A stretch of DNA of 64,000 nt from Limiplasma sp036645955 (GTDB lineage Bacteria > Bacillota > Clostridia > Christensenellales > Aristaeellaceae). Made by a program: the position numbers and the translations under genes. Shown here piece by piece: positions 11,252-19,819 of this stretch (positions are counted from its first letter, which is position 1; each line of letters starts with the position of its first letter). The notes below the pieces were generated by a model. The model was not told where the DNA came from and made no database searches. It was given only the letters and a program-made list of their open reading frames with translations. Location of the stretch: contig JAVXND010000008.1 in the NCBI GenBank assembly GCA_036645955.1, positions 7,834 through 71,833 on the forward strand. The letters run 5' to 3'.

Positions 11252-11285
11252 AATGCTACACCGTGATTTTTCACGGTGTAGCATT
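11252..11285 (-). other. Perfect 15-bp inverted repeat between the two surface genes
   Basis: AATGCTACACCGTGA and its exact complement flank a TTTT loop. The hairpin begins 4 bases after the stop of the upstream secreted protein gene and ends about 40 bases before the giant gene's ATG. Neither strand has a run of T after the stem, so it does not look like an ordinary intrinsic terminator. It could be an RNA-stability or processing element that sets the ratio of the two products. Confidence 0.75.
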
Positions 11286-11289
11286 TGAT

Positions 11290-12681
11290 TTATTCGGCTG
11301 AAATGGTTACCTGCGGAGCGGGTTGCTCGGCGGCAGGCTGCTCGGCGGCAGGCTGCTCGGCGGCGGGCTGCTCGGCGGCGGGCTGCTCGGCGGCAGGCTG
11401 TTCGGCGGCAGGCTGTTCGGCGGCAGGCTGTTCGGCGGCAGGCTGCTCGGCAGCGGACTGCTCGGCAGCGGGCTGCTCCTGAAGCAAAGCCGCCGCTGTG
11501 TCCTGATCAAGCACGGTTACCTCAAAGCGCCACGCATCGTGGAAGTTTTCCTCGGTAATCAAAACCTTTAACGTATTCGTCGTTTCATCAGCAATGTATT
11601 CCCATACGTCGTTTTTGCGCTGTTGCCAGCGTATTGCGACGGTTTCGTTTTCGTAGCCGATCAGCTCCGCTGTAAACTCCAGCACATCCCCCACGCGAGC
11701 AAATTCCGGTGCAATGCTGGCATGCAACCGCAATTGATGCGGTACAGGGGTTATTTGCGGCAGCAAGCTGGTACTGGGTTCAAGGGTAGGTTCTTCTGTT
11801 AGTACAGGAATGGTTTCCACAGGCGCAGTGACGGTGGCCTCTGGCGAGGGAGAGGGTGCAGTGACGGTGGCCTCTGGCGAAGGAGAAGGCGCTGTGACGG
11901 TGGCCTCTGGCGAAGGAGAAGGCGCAGTGACGGTGGCCTCTGGCGAAGGAGAGGGCGCTGTGACGGTAGCCTCTGGCGAAGGAGAGGGCGCTGTGACGGT
12001 GGCCTCTGGCGAAGGAGAGGGCGCAGAGGCTTCGATATCCCCCCTTGAAATGTGTAAGCGTTCACGCACAATGGCGCCGCTTTCCTCGCTGGGTACCAGC
12101 GCTACGGGTGCGCCAGCGGCATCCAGCAGCTGCCACGAGAGTGTTGCACGCTCGGCTGTGCTGTCTGGAGCAAAGGGGGTAAATTCCATTTTGAATGAAA
12201 GTGCCTCGCCGCTCAGCACCGCACGGCCATTGATTGCGGTTGCGTTTGTAACCCAAAGTATGCCATTGCCATAGGAAGCATTTACACCGTCAAGCGCAGT
12301 CTTAACAGAAAACTGTGCAAGCTCTGCTGTGTTTAATTGGATTCCAAAGGGAGCAAGCGCTGTGCCATCGGCATTGGAAATTTTCAAAACAAGCTCTGCC
12401 GTAAGGCTCTCTCCCCCATTGGCCTTTCGACTGCTTGGGGATAAATACAGCTCCGCAATGCTAAGCACCGGGGAATCGCTCGGCAAAGCCTCGGGCACAG
12501 GGGTACTGGTGGGCGGTGCGGTTTCCACATCCAGGGTGATCGAATCTGACACTTCTACCGTTTGAGCAGCCAGCGTGATTGCCGCAGTCAAAAACGGAAC
12601 CTCCGCCATAGCGGTGCATGCAACGAGGGTCGCAAGCAAAAATGCGAACGCACAAGAGATCAGCGTACGATTCTTCTTCAT
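11290..12681 (-). CDS. Secreted low-complexity protein with Ig-like regions, partner of the giant protein
   Basis: 463 residues from the ATG at 12681 (MKKNRTLIS), which lies about 90 bases downstream of a good promoter. The signal sequence contains LVAC, which fits a lipobox, and AMA-E, which fits ordinary signal peptidase; I cannot choose between them. Residues about 70-215 look like a cohesin- or Ig-like beta domain. Six exact or near-exact copies of PSPSPEATVTA follow, then a second beta domain (about 320-400), then about ten AAEQP repeats and a short tail ending in TISAE. The Pro/Thr and Ala/Glu/Gln repeats look like wall-spanning or extended linkers. No family is recognised with confidence. 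It is transcribed ahead of the giant surface gene, so a shared surface structure is inferred. Confidence 0.85.
   Translation of the reverse strand: MKKNRTLISCAFAFLLATLVACTAMAEVPFLTAAITLAAQTVEVSDSITLDVETAPPTSTPVPEALPSDSPVLSIAELYLSPSSRKANGGESLTAELVLKISNADGTALAPFGIQLNTAELAQFSVKTALDGVNASYGNGILWVTNATAINGRAVLSGEALSFKMEFTPFAPDSTAERATLSWQLLDAAGAPVALVPSEESGAIVRERLHISRGDIEASAPSPSPEATVTAPSPSPEATVTAPSPSPEATVTAPSPSPEATVTAPSPSPEATVTAPSPSPEATVTAPVETIPVLTEEPTLEPSTSLLPQITPVPHQLRLHASIAPEFARVGDVLEFTAELIGYENETVAIRWQQRKNDVWEYIADETTNTLKVLITEENFHDAWRFEVTVLDQDTAAALLQEQPAAEQSAAEQPAAEQPAAEQPAAEQPAAEQPAAEQPAAEQPAAEQPAAEQPAPQVTISAE
11323..11475 (-). repeat. 15-bp coding repeats (AAEQP)
   Basis: About ten tandem 15-base units encode AAEQP near the C-terminus of the secreted partner protein. 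Units differ at one or two third positions. The period is a multiple of three, so gain or loss of units would keep the frame. Confidence 0.9.
11825..12022 (-). repeat. Six 33-bp coding repeats (PSPSPEATVTA)
   Basis: Six units with a 33-base period start at 11825, 11858, 11891, 11924, 11957 and 11990 and differ only at a few third positions. They encode a Pro/Ser/Thr linker between two beta domains and could vary in number by slippage or recombination without a frameshift. Confidence 0.93.
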
Positions 12682-12777
12682 TTTAAAATTTCGCCTACCT
12701 TTCCTATCAAGCCAAAGCGATGCTTTGAATTCAAAAACCATTGCTAAAATACAACAGGATATAACTTTCCATGTAGT

Positions 12778-12806
12778 AGTATATCTCTTTTATTGGAAAT
12801 AATCAA
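12778..12806 (-). promoter_or_regulatory. Promoter of the secreted protein/giant protein pair
   Basis: On the minus strand, TTGATT (12801-12806), a 17-base spacer and TATACT (12778-12783). The likely transcript start is about 90 bases before the ATG at 12681, which argues against the longer upstream reading of that frame. Confidence 0.75.
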
Positions 12807-12920
12807 GCAATTGAAAATTTCATGAGCAAATTGCACAGAGCTACCAAAACGGTCAATATTCGCTCCATATGCACCATTGTTTTTTTTATGTTTATTTCGT
12901 TTTTGGCATTCAAAATGCTC

Positions 12921-12963
12921 AAAAAAAGCGGTACCGCACATTTCTGCGCGATACCGCTTTCAA
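12921..12963 (-). terminator. Intrinsic terminator after the zinc-ribbon gene
   Basis: On the minus strand, AAAGCGGTATCGCGCA pairs with TGTGCGGTACCGCTTT and is followed by further T residues. It lies just after the stop at 12981 and closes the efp-side transcript. Confidence 0.85.
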
Positions 12964-12980
12964 AGCAAGCGGATGACGGA

Positions 12981-13451
12981 TTACTCGTCGTCCTTGTTTT
13001 CGTTTTTGTCGTCTTGCGCTTCATCATCTTCCGGCACATCGGTAAAGAAGGGTTTGCCGCAGGCTTCACATACGGGGCTTTCATCAAAGTCGATATCAGC
13101 GGCCTTGATCATAACGCTTTTGCCGCAATTGGGGCAATCAAACGAAAGCTCTTCGTCATCGCCATATTCGCCGCATTCGTCACAGTCCTCATCGCCGCAA
13201 TCGCATTCGCATTCGTCCTCTTCATCTTCATCAAACAGGACTTCTTCCATGTCGGCCAGATCGGTATCGATATCGTCCACATACTCCTCAAGCTCGCCAA
13301 GGTTGGTTTCCAGCTCCGCGATTTTCTGAGCCATGTCATCCATTACGCTCAGCATTTCAAGCATGAGCTTGTTTTCGTTCTTTTCCTTGTCCAGCCCCAT
13401 GCCCTCCGCCAAGCCGCGCAGGTAGGCGGCACGATCCGTTAAACTGCTCAT
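12981..13451 (-). CDS. Acidic zinc-ribbon protein, CD1247-N-terminal-domain type
   Basis: 156 residues. The N-terminus (LTDRAAYLRGLAEGMGL) matches the domain named after Clostridioides difficile CD1247, and a short coiled-coil segment follows. The middle is a dense acidic stretch with cysteines in the pattern ECECDCGDEDCDECGEYG. The C-terminus has a four-cysteine ribbon (CPNCGK about residue 110, CEACGK about 134) and ends in an acidic tail. The function is unknown. The start has AAAGGAGA upstream. It sits just downstream of efp on the same strand and is closed by its own terminator. The acidic Cys cluster could bind additional metal; this is inference. Confidence 0.88.
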   Translation of the reverse strand: MSSLTDRAAYLRGLAEGMGLDKEKNENKLMLEMLSVMDDMAQKIAELETNLGELEEYVDDIDTDLADMEEVLFDEDEEDECECDCGDEDCDECGEYGDDEELSFDCPNCGKSVMIKAADIDFDESPVCEACGKPFFTDVPEDDEAQDDKNENKDDE

Positions 13452-13550
13452 GATTTTTTCTCCTTTTATGAGGGATTTCTCCCCCTATTTTGAGCCTATA
13501 CCCAAACCAAGTTCAGCGCTTGCGCATTGCGCCTTCCCTAAGTCCTGATA

Positions 13551-14108
13551 TTAGCAGCGCTCCATGTACTCGCCGGAGCGGGTATCAATGCGCAAGCGGT
13601 CGCCCGTGTTTACAAACAACGGCACTTGCAGTGTGAAGCCAGTTTCCAAGGTGGCAGGTTTGTAGGTGTTGCTGGCGGTATCGCCCTTAAAGCCGGGCTC
13701 CGTGTCAATGACCTCAAGCTCCACAAAGTTGGGTGCCGCAACGCTAAAGGCATTGCCCTTAAAGAAGCGAACCGTTACATTGGTGCCTTCCTTTACGTAG
13801 GGAATGGCATCCGATACCTGATCTTGGCTTAGCGGCAGCTGCTCATAGGTATCTACATCCATGAAATAGTACAGCTCGCCATCTTTGTATACATATTGCA
13901 TTTCCTTGGTTTCCACAACCGCGCGGGGCATTTTATCGGTGGGGTTGAAGCTGCGCTCTACCACCGCGCCATTCATGATGTTTTTGATTTTGGTGCGAAC
14001 AAATGCCGCGCCCTTGCCTGGCTTTACGTGCTGAAAATCTACCACCGTCCACACGCCGCCATCGTACTCTACGGTCAAACCTTTTCTAAAATCACCTGCT
14101 GTAATCAT
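13551..14108 (-). CDS. efp: Translation elongation factor P
   Basis: 185 residues, the usual length. EF-P binds ribosomes stalled at proline runs and promotes peptide bond formation. The start MITAGDFRKGLTVEYDGGVW, the exposed loop KPGKGAAFVRTKIKN with its central lysine near residue 32, and the C-terminal OB region ending in DTRSGEYMERC are typical. Proline-rich proteins encoded in this window (the PSPSPEATVTA and PTPT proteins) are the sort of clients EF-P serves. It lies 59 bases after the peptidase gene. The RBS is GAGGA upstream of ATG. Confidence 0.97.
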   Translation of the reverse strand: MITAGDFRKGLTVEYDGGVWTVVDFQHVKPGKGAAFVRTKIKNIMNGAVVERSFNPTDKMPRAVVETKEMQYVYKDGELYYFMDVDTYEQLPLSQDQVSDAIPYVKEGTNVTVRFFKGNAFSVAAPNFVELEVIDTEPGFKGDTASNTYKPATLETGFTLQVPLFVNTGDRLRIDTRSGEYMERC

Positions 14109-14167
14109 TGCCGGTTCCTCCTCGTATTGCTTCTTTGATTGAATGGTCTTTCGTCGTTTGGCTGTTT

Positions 14168-15238
14168 TTACAGAATCAACAGCTCGCGCGTGGGGGTTGT
14201 CAGCACCTCACAGCCGTTATCCTTCACCACAACCGTATTCTCAATCCGCACGCCTCCAATGCCCGGCAGGTAACAGCCGGGTTCCACCGTAATCACCTGA
14301 TTGGGCTTTAGCGTTGCAGTCGAAACCTGATTAAAGCGCGGGCTTTCGTGAATATCTATGCCCAAGCAATGGCCTAAGCCATGTCCAAAGCGCCCCTCGT
14401 AGCCATTTGAATCAATGTAATCGCGTGCTATGGCATCTATTTCGCGGCAGCCCCTGCCCGCCATCACCGCCGCCTGTGAGCGTTTTTGCGCTTCAAGCAC
14501 TGTTTCATAAACCTTCTGCATTTGGCTGGAGGGCTTGCCCAGCGCCACGGTACGCGTCATATCCGCACAATAGCCGCCCACCCTTGCGCCAAAGTCCATG
14601 GTGATCAAATCACCCTTGCAAAGCTTATAATCCCCTGGAACCGCATGGGGCAAAGAGCCGTTTGCACCTGCGGCCACAATGGTGGAAAACGCGCACCCGC
14701 TTGCGCCATGGCGCATCATATCAAAATCAAGTGCCAGCGCAATTTCTTTTTCTGTAACGCCCTCTGCAAACATGGAAAGCACGCGCTCAAAGGCTTCGCT
14801 GGTTACCTTGCATGCCTGTGCGATCAGCGAAAGCTCATGCTCGTCCTTCACCTCGCGAAGCTGCTCGGGGATGCCGCCGACCGGTTTCCACTCCATGCCG
14901 CGAACCGTATCGCGCAAAGCTTCAAAGGCGTGTACTGTAAGGTAATCATCCTCGTAATACAGGGTGTCCAAATCATACCTGCGGCACAGGGCGGCCACCA
15001 CATCCTCTGATGATCTGCCTTTTTCCGTCATTTCTACAGAAAAACCACGCGCTTGGTTTTCCGCTTGCTCCGTGTAGCGAAAATCCGTAACCACGGCGCG
15101 GGCATTCAAAGCCACCAGCACCAGTCCCTCGCCCGTATAGCCAGAGATGTAAAACATATTGCTTGGATTGTGCAAAAGCACGCCCTCGTGTTGTGAAAGG
15201 CGCATTGCGCTTGTCAGCCGTTCAAACCGTTCTGCCAT
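14168..15238 (-). CDS. M24-family Xaa-Pro aminopeptidase
   Basis: 356 residues. This cytosolic dinuclear-metal peptidase removes an N-terminal residue before proline. The N-terminal creatinase-like domain is about 1-130 and the pita-bread domain about 135-356. The metal ligands are visible: MDFGARVGGYCADMTRT (two Asp), the GHGLGH histidine, and the two glutamates of VEPGCYLPGIGGVRIENTV. I start at the ATG at 15238 (MAERFERL), because GAGAGGATGGGGA precedes it and homologues begin this way. A frame-compatible codon 54 bases upstream would add residues without similarity. The pairing with efp downstream is common in Firmicutes. Confidence 0.93.
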   Translation of the reverse strand: MAERFERLTSAMRLSQHEGVLLHNPSNMFYISGYTGEGLVLVALNARAVVTDFRYTEQAENQARGFSVEMTEKGRSSEDVVAALCRRYDLDTLYYEDDYLTVHAFEALRDTVRGMEWKPVGGIPEQLREVKDEHELSLIAQACKVTSEAFERVLSMFAEGVTEKEIALALDFDMMRHGASGCAFSTIVAAGANGSLPHAVPGDYKLCKGDLITMDFGARVGGYCADMTRTVALGKPSSQMQKVYETVLEAQKRSQAAVMAGRGCREIDAIARDYIDSNGYEGRFGHGLGHCLGIDIHESPRFNQVSTATLKPNQVITVEPGCYLPGIGGVRIENTVVVKDNGCEVLTTPTRELLIL

Positions 15239-15435
15239 TTTGCTTCCCCATCCTCTCAAGGCCGTGGGCATGTGAAAAAAAAGCTTTTTCATCCTTTTTT
15301 GATCACAACGGCCTTAAATGCTTTGTTTAGGTACAAAGCCATCTTTTATTCTACCATAAACAAAAATTCCGCGCCACTGTTTTTTTGCATTTTCAGGAAT
15401 GTTGCGGATATCAACCGCTTATTTTGTCACCCTGA

Positions 15436-16461
15436 TTACAAAATCAGCATACAATCTCCAAATGAAAAGAAACGATAATGCTCCGCCACCGCTTCGCCAT
15501 ATACGCGAAGCGCTTCCTCACGCGTCATCAAGGCAGATACCAGCATGAGCAGGGTGCTTTGCGGCAGATGAAAGTTGGTAATCAGCGCGTCCGTTGCATG
15601 AAAGGTACTGCCAGGCATTAAAAATATGCCTGTGTCCCCGCTTTGTGCCTGAATGACCCCATCTGTGCCTGTAACCGTTTCCAGCGTGCGCACGCTTGTG
15701 GTGCCCACGCAAACGCAGCGCCCGCCCGCCGCACGCGCGGCGTTAATCGCCTCCGCCGCCTCTTTGGTTACCTCATAATGCTCCACATGCATGTGATGCT
15801 CGCTTACATCCTCACACTTGACGGGGCGGAAGGTGCCCAAACCCACATGCAGTAAAATAGGCACAATGGTTACGCCCATATCACGAACGCGCTGTAACAG
15901 CTCGGGGGTAAAGTGCAGGCCCGCCGTGGGCGCGGCCGCGCTCCCTTCCTGCTTGGCATATACGGTTTGATAGCGCTGCTGGTCTTGGAGGTGCTGGTGA
16001 ATGTAGGGCGGCAGGGGCATTTGCCCTAGCTGATCCAACAGCGCTTCAAACACGCCTTCATAATAAAAGCGAACCCTTCTGCCGCCGCCTTGGGTGGTAT
16101 CCAAAATTTCCGCGCGCAGAAGCCCGTTGCCAAAGGAACAAAAAGCGCCGGTATGAAGCCTGCGGCCAGGGCGTACCAAGCCTTCCCATATATCCTTTTC
16201 CATGCGCTTTAATAGCAATATTTCCACAGGCACGCCCGTGCCTTCCTTTTCACCAAGCAAACGCGCGGGAATCACCTTGGTTTCATTGAGAACCAGCACA
16301 TCCCCCTTGCGCAGAAATTGCGGCAAATCATAAAAATGGAGGTGCTCAACGCTACGGTCCGCACGGTTGTACACAAGCATGCGGCTGTGGTCGCGCGGCT
16401 CAATGGGCGTTTGGGCAATCAGCTCCTGCGGCAGTTCATAATCAAAATCACTTGTTTTCAT
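15436..16461 (-). CDS. queA: S-adenosylmethionine:tRNA ribosyltransferase-isomerase
   Basis: 341 residues, full length. QueA transfers and rearranges the ribosyl part of SAM onto 7-aminomethyl-7-deazaguanine at position 34 of tRNA to make epoxyqueuosine. MKTSDFDYELPQELIAQTPI at the start, AAPTAGLHFTPELL near residue 180 and ITNFHLPQSTLLMLVSAL near 300 are family hallmarks. It follows ruvB by 58 bases; the ruvC-ruvA-ruvB-queA order is usual in bacteria. About 200 bases separate it from the peptidase gene, in which I see no convincing terminator. Confidence 0.97.
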   Translation of the reverse strand: MKTSDFDYELPQELIAQTPIEPRDHSRMLVYNRADRSVEHLHFYDLPQFLRKGDVLVLNETKVIPARLLGEKEGTGVPVEILLLKRMEKDIWEGLVRPGRRLHTGAFCSFGNGLLRAEILDTTQGGGRRVRFYYEGVFEALLDQLGQMPLPPYIHQHLQDQQRYQTVYAKQEGSAAAPTAGLHFTPELLQRVRDMGVTIVPILLHVGLGTFRPVKCEDVSEHHMHVEHYEVTKEAAEAINAARAAGGRCVCVGTTSVRTLETVTGTDGVIQAQSGDTGIFLMPGSTFHATDALITNFHLPQSTLLMLVSALMTREEALRVYGEAVAEHYRFFSFGDCMLIL

Positions 16462-16519
16462 TCCGCTAACAATCCTTCAATCCTTCCAATTTTGTCACCC
16501 GAACCACAGCTCCCCCTGC

Positions 16520-17551
16520 TCAGATTTTCAATTGCTCCTCTGCATCTGGGGGTGGCTGCTGGGGCTTTCGCCCCATGTGCTCATAGGCGGCAGGCATGGC
16601 AACGCGGCCTCGTGGGGTGCGCATTAAAAAGCCCAGCTGCATCAAATACGGCTCGTACACATCCTCTATGGTAGAAGCGTCCTCCCCCGTCATGGCGCTC
16701 AATGTTTCCAAACCCACAGGGCCGCCGCCAAACTTATCCATCATGGTGGAAAGCATGGTGCGATCCAGCTTATCCAGCCCCAATTCATCCACATCCAGCA
16801 TGTTAAGACCTTGCTTGGCTACCTCAAAGGTAATTTCACCATCCGCGCGAATCTCCGCATAATCGCGCACACGGCGCAGCATGCGGTTGGCAATACGCGG
16901 CGTGCCTCTACTGCGGCGGGCAATTTCCAAAATGCCCTCCGCGTCTGCTTTCACATTCAAAATACCTGCACTGCGGCGCACAATGGCGCACAGCTCCTCG
17001 GGCGTATACATTTCCAAGCGGAACAAAATACCAAAGCGGTCACGCAGCGGCGCGCTCAAAAGCCCTGCGCGCGTGGTTGCGCCCACCAGCGTAAAGCGCG
17101 GCAAATCCAAACGGATGCTGCGTGCAGTAGGTCCCTTGCCAATCATAATATCCAGCGCATAATCCTCCATGGCGGGGTAGAGCACCTCTTCCACAGAACG
17201 GCTCAAGCGATGAATTTCATCAATAAAAAGCACATCCCCATCGGCCAAATTGGTTAAAATGCTCGCCAAATCCCCCGGCCGCTCTATGGCAGGGCCGCTT
17301 GTAATGCGGATGCTCTGCCCCATTTCAGCCGCGATAATCCCCGCGAGCGTTGTTTTGCCAAGCCCCGGGGGGCCGTACAGCAGCAGATGATCCAGCGGTT
17401 CATGGCGCTTGAGCGCCGCCTCCAGCGATATGCTGAGGTTTTGCTTAATCGCCTCTTGCCCAATGTAATCCCGAAGGTTCTTGGGGCGAAGGGTTTGCTC
17501 TTGCTCATCCTCACCCATGCGCAAGTCCTTTGAAATCAAACGTTCTTCCAT
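16520..17551 (-). CDS. ruvB: Holliday junction branch migration helicase RuvB
   Basis: 343 residues. This AAA+ motor drives branch migration together with RuvA. Walker A is LLYGPPGLGKTTLA (about residue 57), Walker B is VLFIDEIHRLSRSVEE (about 107), and sensor/Arg-finger elements include GATTRAGLLSAPLRDRFG. The C-terminal winged helix carries the GGGPVGLETL and EPYLMQLGF motifs. It lies 15 bases after ruvA. Confidence 0.98.
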   Translation of the reverse strand: MEERLISKDLRMGEDEQEQTLRPKNLRDYIGQEAIKQNLSISLEAALKRHEPLDHLLLYGPPGLGKTTLAGIIAAEMGQSIRITSGPAIERPGDLASILTNLADGDVLFIDEIHRLSRSVEEVLYPAMEDYALDIMIGKGPTARSIRLDLPRFTLVGATTRAGLLSAPLRDRFGILFRLEMYTPEELCAIVRRSAGILNVKADAEGILEIARRSRGTPRIANRMLRRVRDYAEIRADGEITFEVAKQGLNMLDVDELGLDKLDRTMLSTMMDKFGGGPVGLETLSAMTGEDASTIEDVYEPYLMQLGFLMRTPRGRVAMPAAYEHMGRKPQQPPPDAEEQLKI

Positions 17552-17566
17552 TGATAACCATCCTTT

Positions 17567-18187
17567 TTACCGCTTTTGCGCCATTTGCCTAAGGGCGTGC
17601 TTGATCAGCTCATCGGCAGTGGTTGCCTGATCCTTTGCGCCCTTTAAGGCGGCGGCCGCCTCCTGCGGTGAATAGCCCAGCGCTTTGAGCGCTTGCATGG
17701 CTTCACCCAGCGCATCCTGCGCAGGGGCTTCCGCATCCATGTAGCTGAGCTCCTCTGCCGATATCCCTGCACTTAAAGCATCCTGCGTGAGCTTATCCTT
17801 TAGCTCCAAGCTGATACGCTGTGCCGTTTTTTTGCCAATGCCAGGCGCACGGGTCAGCATGTTTACATCGCCTGTTAAAATGGCAAGGCGCAAATCGTTA
17901 AGAGGCATGCTGCCCAGTACAAACAACGCGCTTTTGGGGCCAATGCCAGAGATGGAAATGAGCCTGCGAAACATTTCGCGTTCATCCTTGGCCAAAAAGC
18001 CAAACAGCTCAAGCGCGTCCTCGCGAACGTTCATATGTGTGTAAATCAAGCAATCCTGCCCTGCGGCAGGCAAGGCGGCAAGCGTGTTCATACTGCACAT
18101 CAGCCGAAGGCCTACGCCCGCCTTTGTCATGAGAATGGCTTCCCCCTCGCTTTTTTCAACAAGCGTTCCCTGTACCATGGCAATCAT
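17567..18187 (-). CDS. ruvA: Holliday junction DNA helicase RuvA
   Basis: 206 residues. The N-terminal OB fold is about 1-62, then the helix-hairpin-helix pair (ISGIGPKSALFVLG, RAPGIGKKTAQRISLELKDKL), then a linker and a C-terminal RuvB-binding domain (EAMQALKALGYSPQEAAAAL). I use the ATG at 18187 (MIAMVQGTL) because AGGG sits seven bases upstream; a TTG two codons earlier is the alternative. It lies ten bases after ruvC. Confidence 0.96.
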   Translation of the reverse strand: MIAMVQGTLVEKSEGEAILMTKAGVGLRLMCSMNTLAALPAAGQDCLIYTHMNVREDALELFGFLAKDEREMFRRLISISGIGPKSALFVLGSMPLNDLRLAILTGDVNMLTRAPGIGKKTAQRISLELKDKLTQDALSAGISAEELSYMDAEAPAQDALGEAMQALKALGYSPQEAAAALKGAKDQATTADELIKHALRQMAQKR

Positions 18188-18197
18188 GCGCAAGCCC

Positions 18198-18695
18198 TCA
18201 TTTCATTTCAAATTGTACCTTGCTTGCACCCGTCGCCGCATGCGTAAGGGCAATGGCAATGGCATCCGCCGCATCATCGGGGCGGACAATTTCATTCATG
18301 CCAAGCAGCAGCTTTACCATTTGCTGAACCTGTGCCTTATCAGCGCCGCCATAGCCTGCCACGGCTTGCTTTACCTGCATGGGCGTATATTCGTAGAGCA
18401 AATCGGAATATTCAGCGCAAACCGCAATGCTCACGCCGCGTGCTGCGCCCACTGTAAAGGCGGTGGTTACGTTTTTGGCAAAGAAAAGCTCTTCAAACGC
18501 AATTTCAGCAGGCGCAAACCGCGTAAGCAACGTGTGCATGTCCGCATTGATTTGCTTCAGCCGTTCTGGAAAGCGCTGTTTCGGCGTTGTGATAATGCAT
18601 CCATAATCAATGAGCCGCGGTTTTTTTCCGCGTTCCGCCTCAATCACGCCCCAGCCCAGCGTTGCAAGCCCGGGATCAATTCCCAGTATAATCAT
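18198..18695 (-). CDS. ruvC: Crossover junction endodeoxyribonuclease RuvC
   Basis: 165 residues. This is the Holliday junction resolvase, with an RNase H-like fold. The acidic catalytic set is present: D7 in IDPG, a glutamate in AFEELFF (about 68), and two aspartates in RPDDAADA (about 138-141). The start ATG at 18695 follows GGAGG with a 6-base spacer. The 5' end overlaps the upstream ATPase gene by 20 bases, indicating translational coupling. Confidence 0.97.
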   Translation of the reverse strand: MIILGIDPGLATLGWGVIEAERGKKPRLIDYGCIITTPKQRFPERLKQINADMHTLLTRFAPAEIAFEELFFAKNVTTAFTVGAARGVSIAVCAEYSDLLYEYTPMQVKQAVAGYGGADKAQVQQMVKLLLGMNEIVRPDDAADAIAIALTHAATGASKVQFEMK

Positions 18696-19818
18696 GAATT
18701 TCCTCCGTGCTTTGTTTGGCTTCAGGCGGTTTTTCTGTGCCTGCGGGCGGTTGTTCAGAACCCTCCTGCGCCCCGCTTGCTTCGCGAATATCGTCACAGC
18801 TAAGCTTCATCAGCTCCTCCCGTGTTAGCTTCTGTTGCTTTGCCAAACGGTTGGCCTGTGCGCTAATGGCGCGTTCAAATAGGTTGCGCACGCCGCGCGC
18901 GTTGCCAAAGCCCTTTACATCAATGCTGTACAGCGCCAGCAGGCTCTTGAGCAAATCCCGCGCGTCAGGCGCGAGCTCATAACAGCATTTCTTGCAATGC
19001 AAATCAAAGATATCCAGCATTTCCTGAACGGTATAATCCTCAAAATTCAGAAAGCGGTTAAATCTGCTTTCCAAACCGGGGTTGGAATGAATAAATTCCT
19101 CCATCAGTTCCACATAGCCCGCCACAATCACAATCAGATCTTCCCGATGATCCTCCATGGCCTTGAGCAATGTATCCACCGCTTCTTGACCGTAATCATT
19201 GCCGCCGTGGTTGGTTAGCGCATACGCCTCATCAATAAAGAGCACGCCGCCAAGCGCTTTTTGAATCACTTCACCCGTTTTGATGGCGGTTTGCCCCACA
19301 AAACCCGCAACCAAGCCGCCGCGATCCACCTCCACCAAATGCCCCTTGGATAAAATGCCCAAACTGCGGTAAATGCGTGCCATCAAGCGCGCAATCATGG
19401 TTTTGCCCGTGCCTGGATTGCCTGAAAACACCATGTGAAGGGACAGGTCATTGGTTGGAAGCTCGTGCTCCCTGCGCATTTTTTGCACCGTTACCAGGTT
19501 GATGAGGCTTTCCACCTCTTTTTTAACGGTTGCTAAGCCGATGTACTCGTTGAGCTCCTTCATGAGCGTTTCCATGGGTTCCACAGGCTGCTCCTGCGCC
19601 GTTTCTTTCACCGCAAAAGCAGCGGCTTGGGGCTTTTCCTGTATGCCAGCCTCAGCCTTGGGCACGGGCTGATTGCTTTGTGTGCTTTGCGGCTGTTCAT
19701 TCAAGCTTGGCAAAGCGGGCATGCTCCACAAATCATCCGCGATTCGGCTTAAATTACTGCGCGTCATTTGGTTGATAACATCCATTTGCAATTGAATAAT
19801 TTCATCCTTGCGATCCAT
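18676..19818 (-). CDS. CbbX/SpoVK-like AAA ATPase
   Basis: 380 residues from the ATG at 19818, preceded by GGAGGATTAAG; the start overlaps the region just after the upstream gene's stop. Residues about 1-95 are a variable Gln/Pro-rich leader. The AAA core follows: Walker A FSGNPGTGKTMIARLMARIY, Walker B GGVLFIDEAYAL, the sensor region and FNRFLNFEDY. The profile is that of CbbX/CfxQ and the sporulation protein SpoVK. In Firmicutes these are small ring ATPases of uncertain substrate. The position before ruvC is presumably operon convenience; a link to DNA repair would be speculative. Confidence 0.88.
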   Translation of the reverse strand: MDRKDEIIQLQMDVINQMTRSNLSRIADDLWSMPALPSLNEQPQSTQSNQPVPKAEAGIQEKPQAAAFAVKETAQEQPVEPMETLMKELNEYIGLATVKKEVESLINLVTVQKMRREHELPTNDLSLHMVFSGNPGTGKTMIARLMARIYRSLGILSKGHLVEVDRGGLVAGFVGQTAIKTGEVIQKALGGVLFIDEAYALTNHGGNDYGQEAVDTLLKAMEDHREDLIVIVAGYVELMEEFIHSNPGLESRFNRFLNFEDYTVQEMLDIFDLHCKKCCYELAPDARDLLKSLLALYSIDVKGFGNARGVRNLFERAISAQANRLAKQQKLTREELMKLSCDDIREASGAQEGSEQPPAGTEKPPEAKQSTEEIHDYTGN

Positions 19819-19819
19819 C

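Noticed and set aside
11285..11482. Plus-strand frame of AAGCS repeats
   Set aside because: It is the reverse reading of the AAEQP coding repeats of the minus-strand secreted protein.
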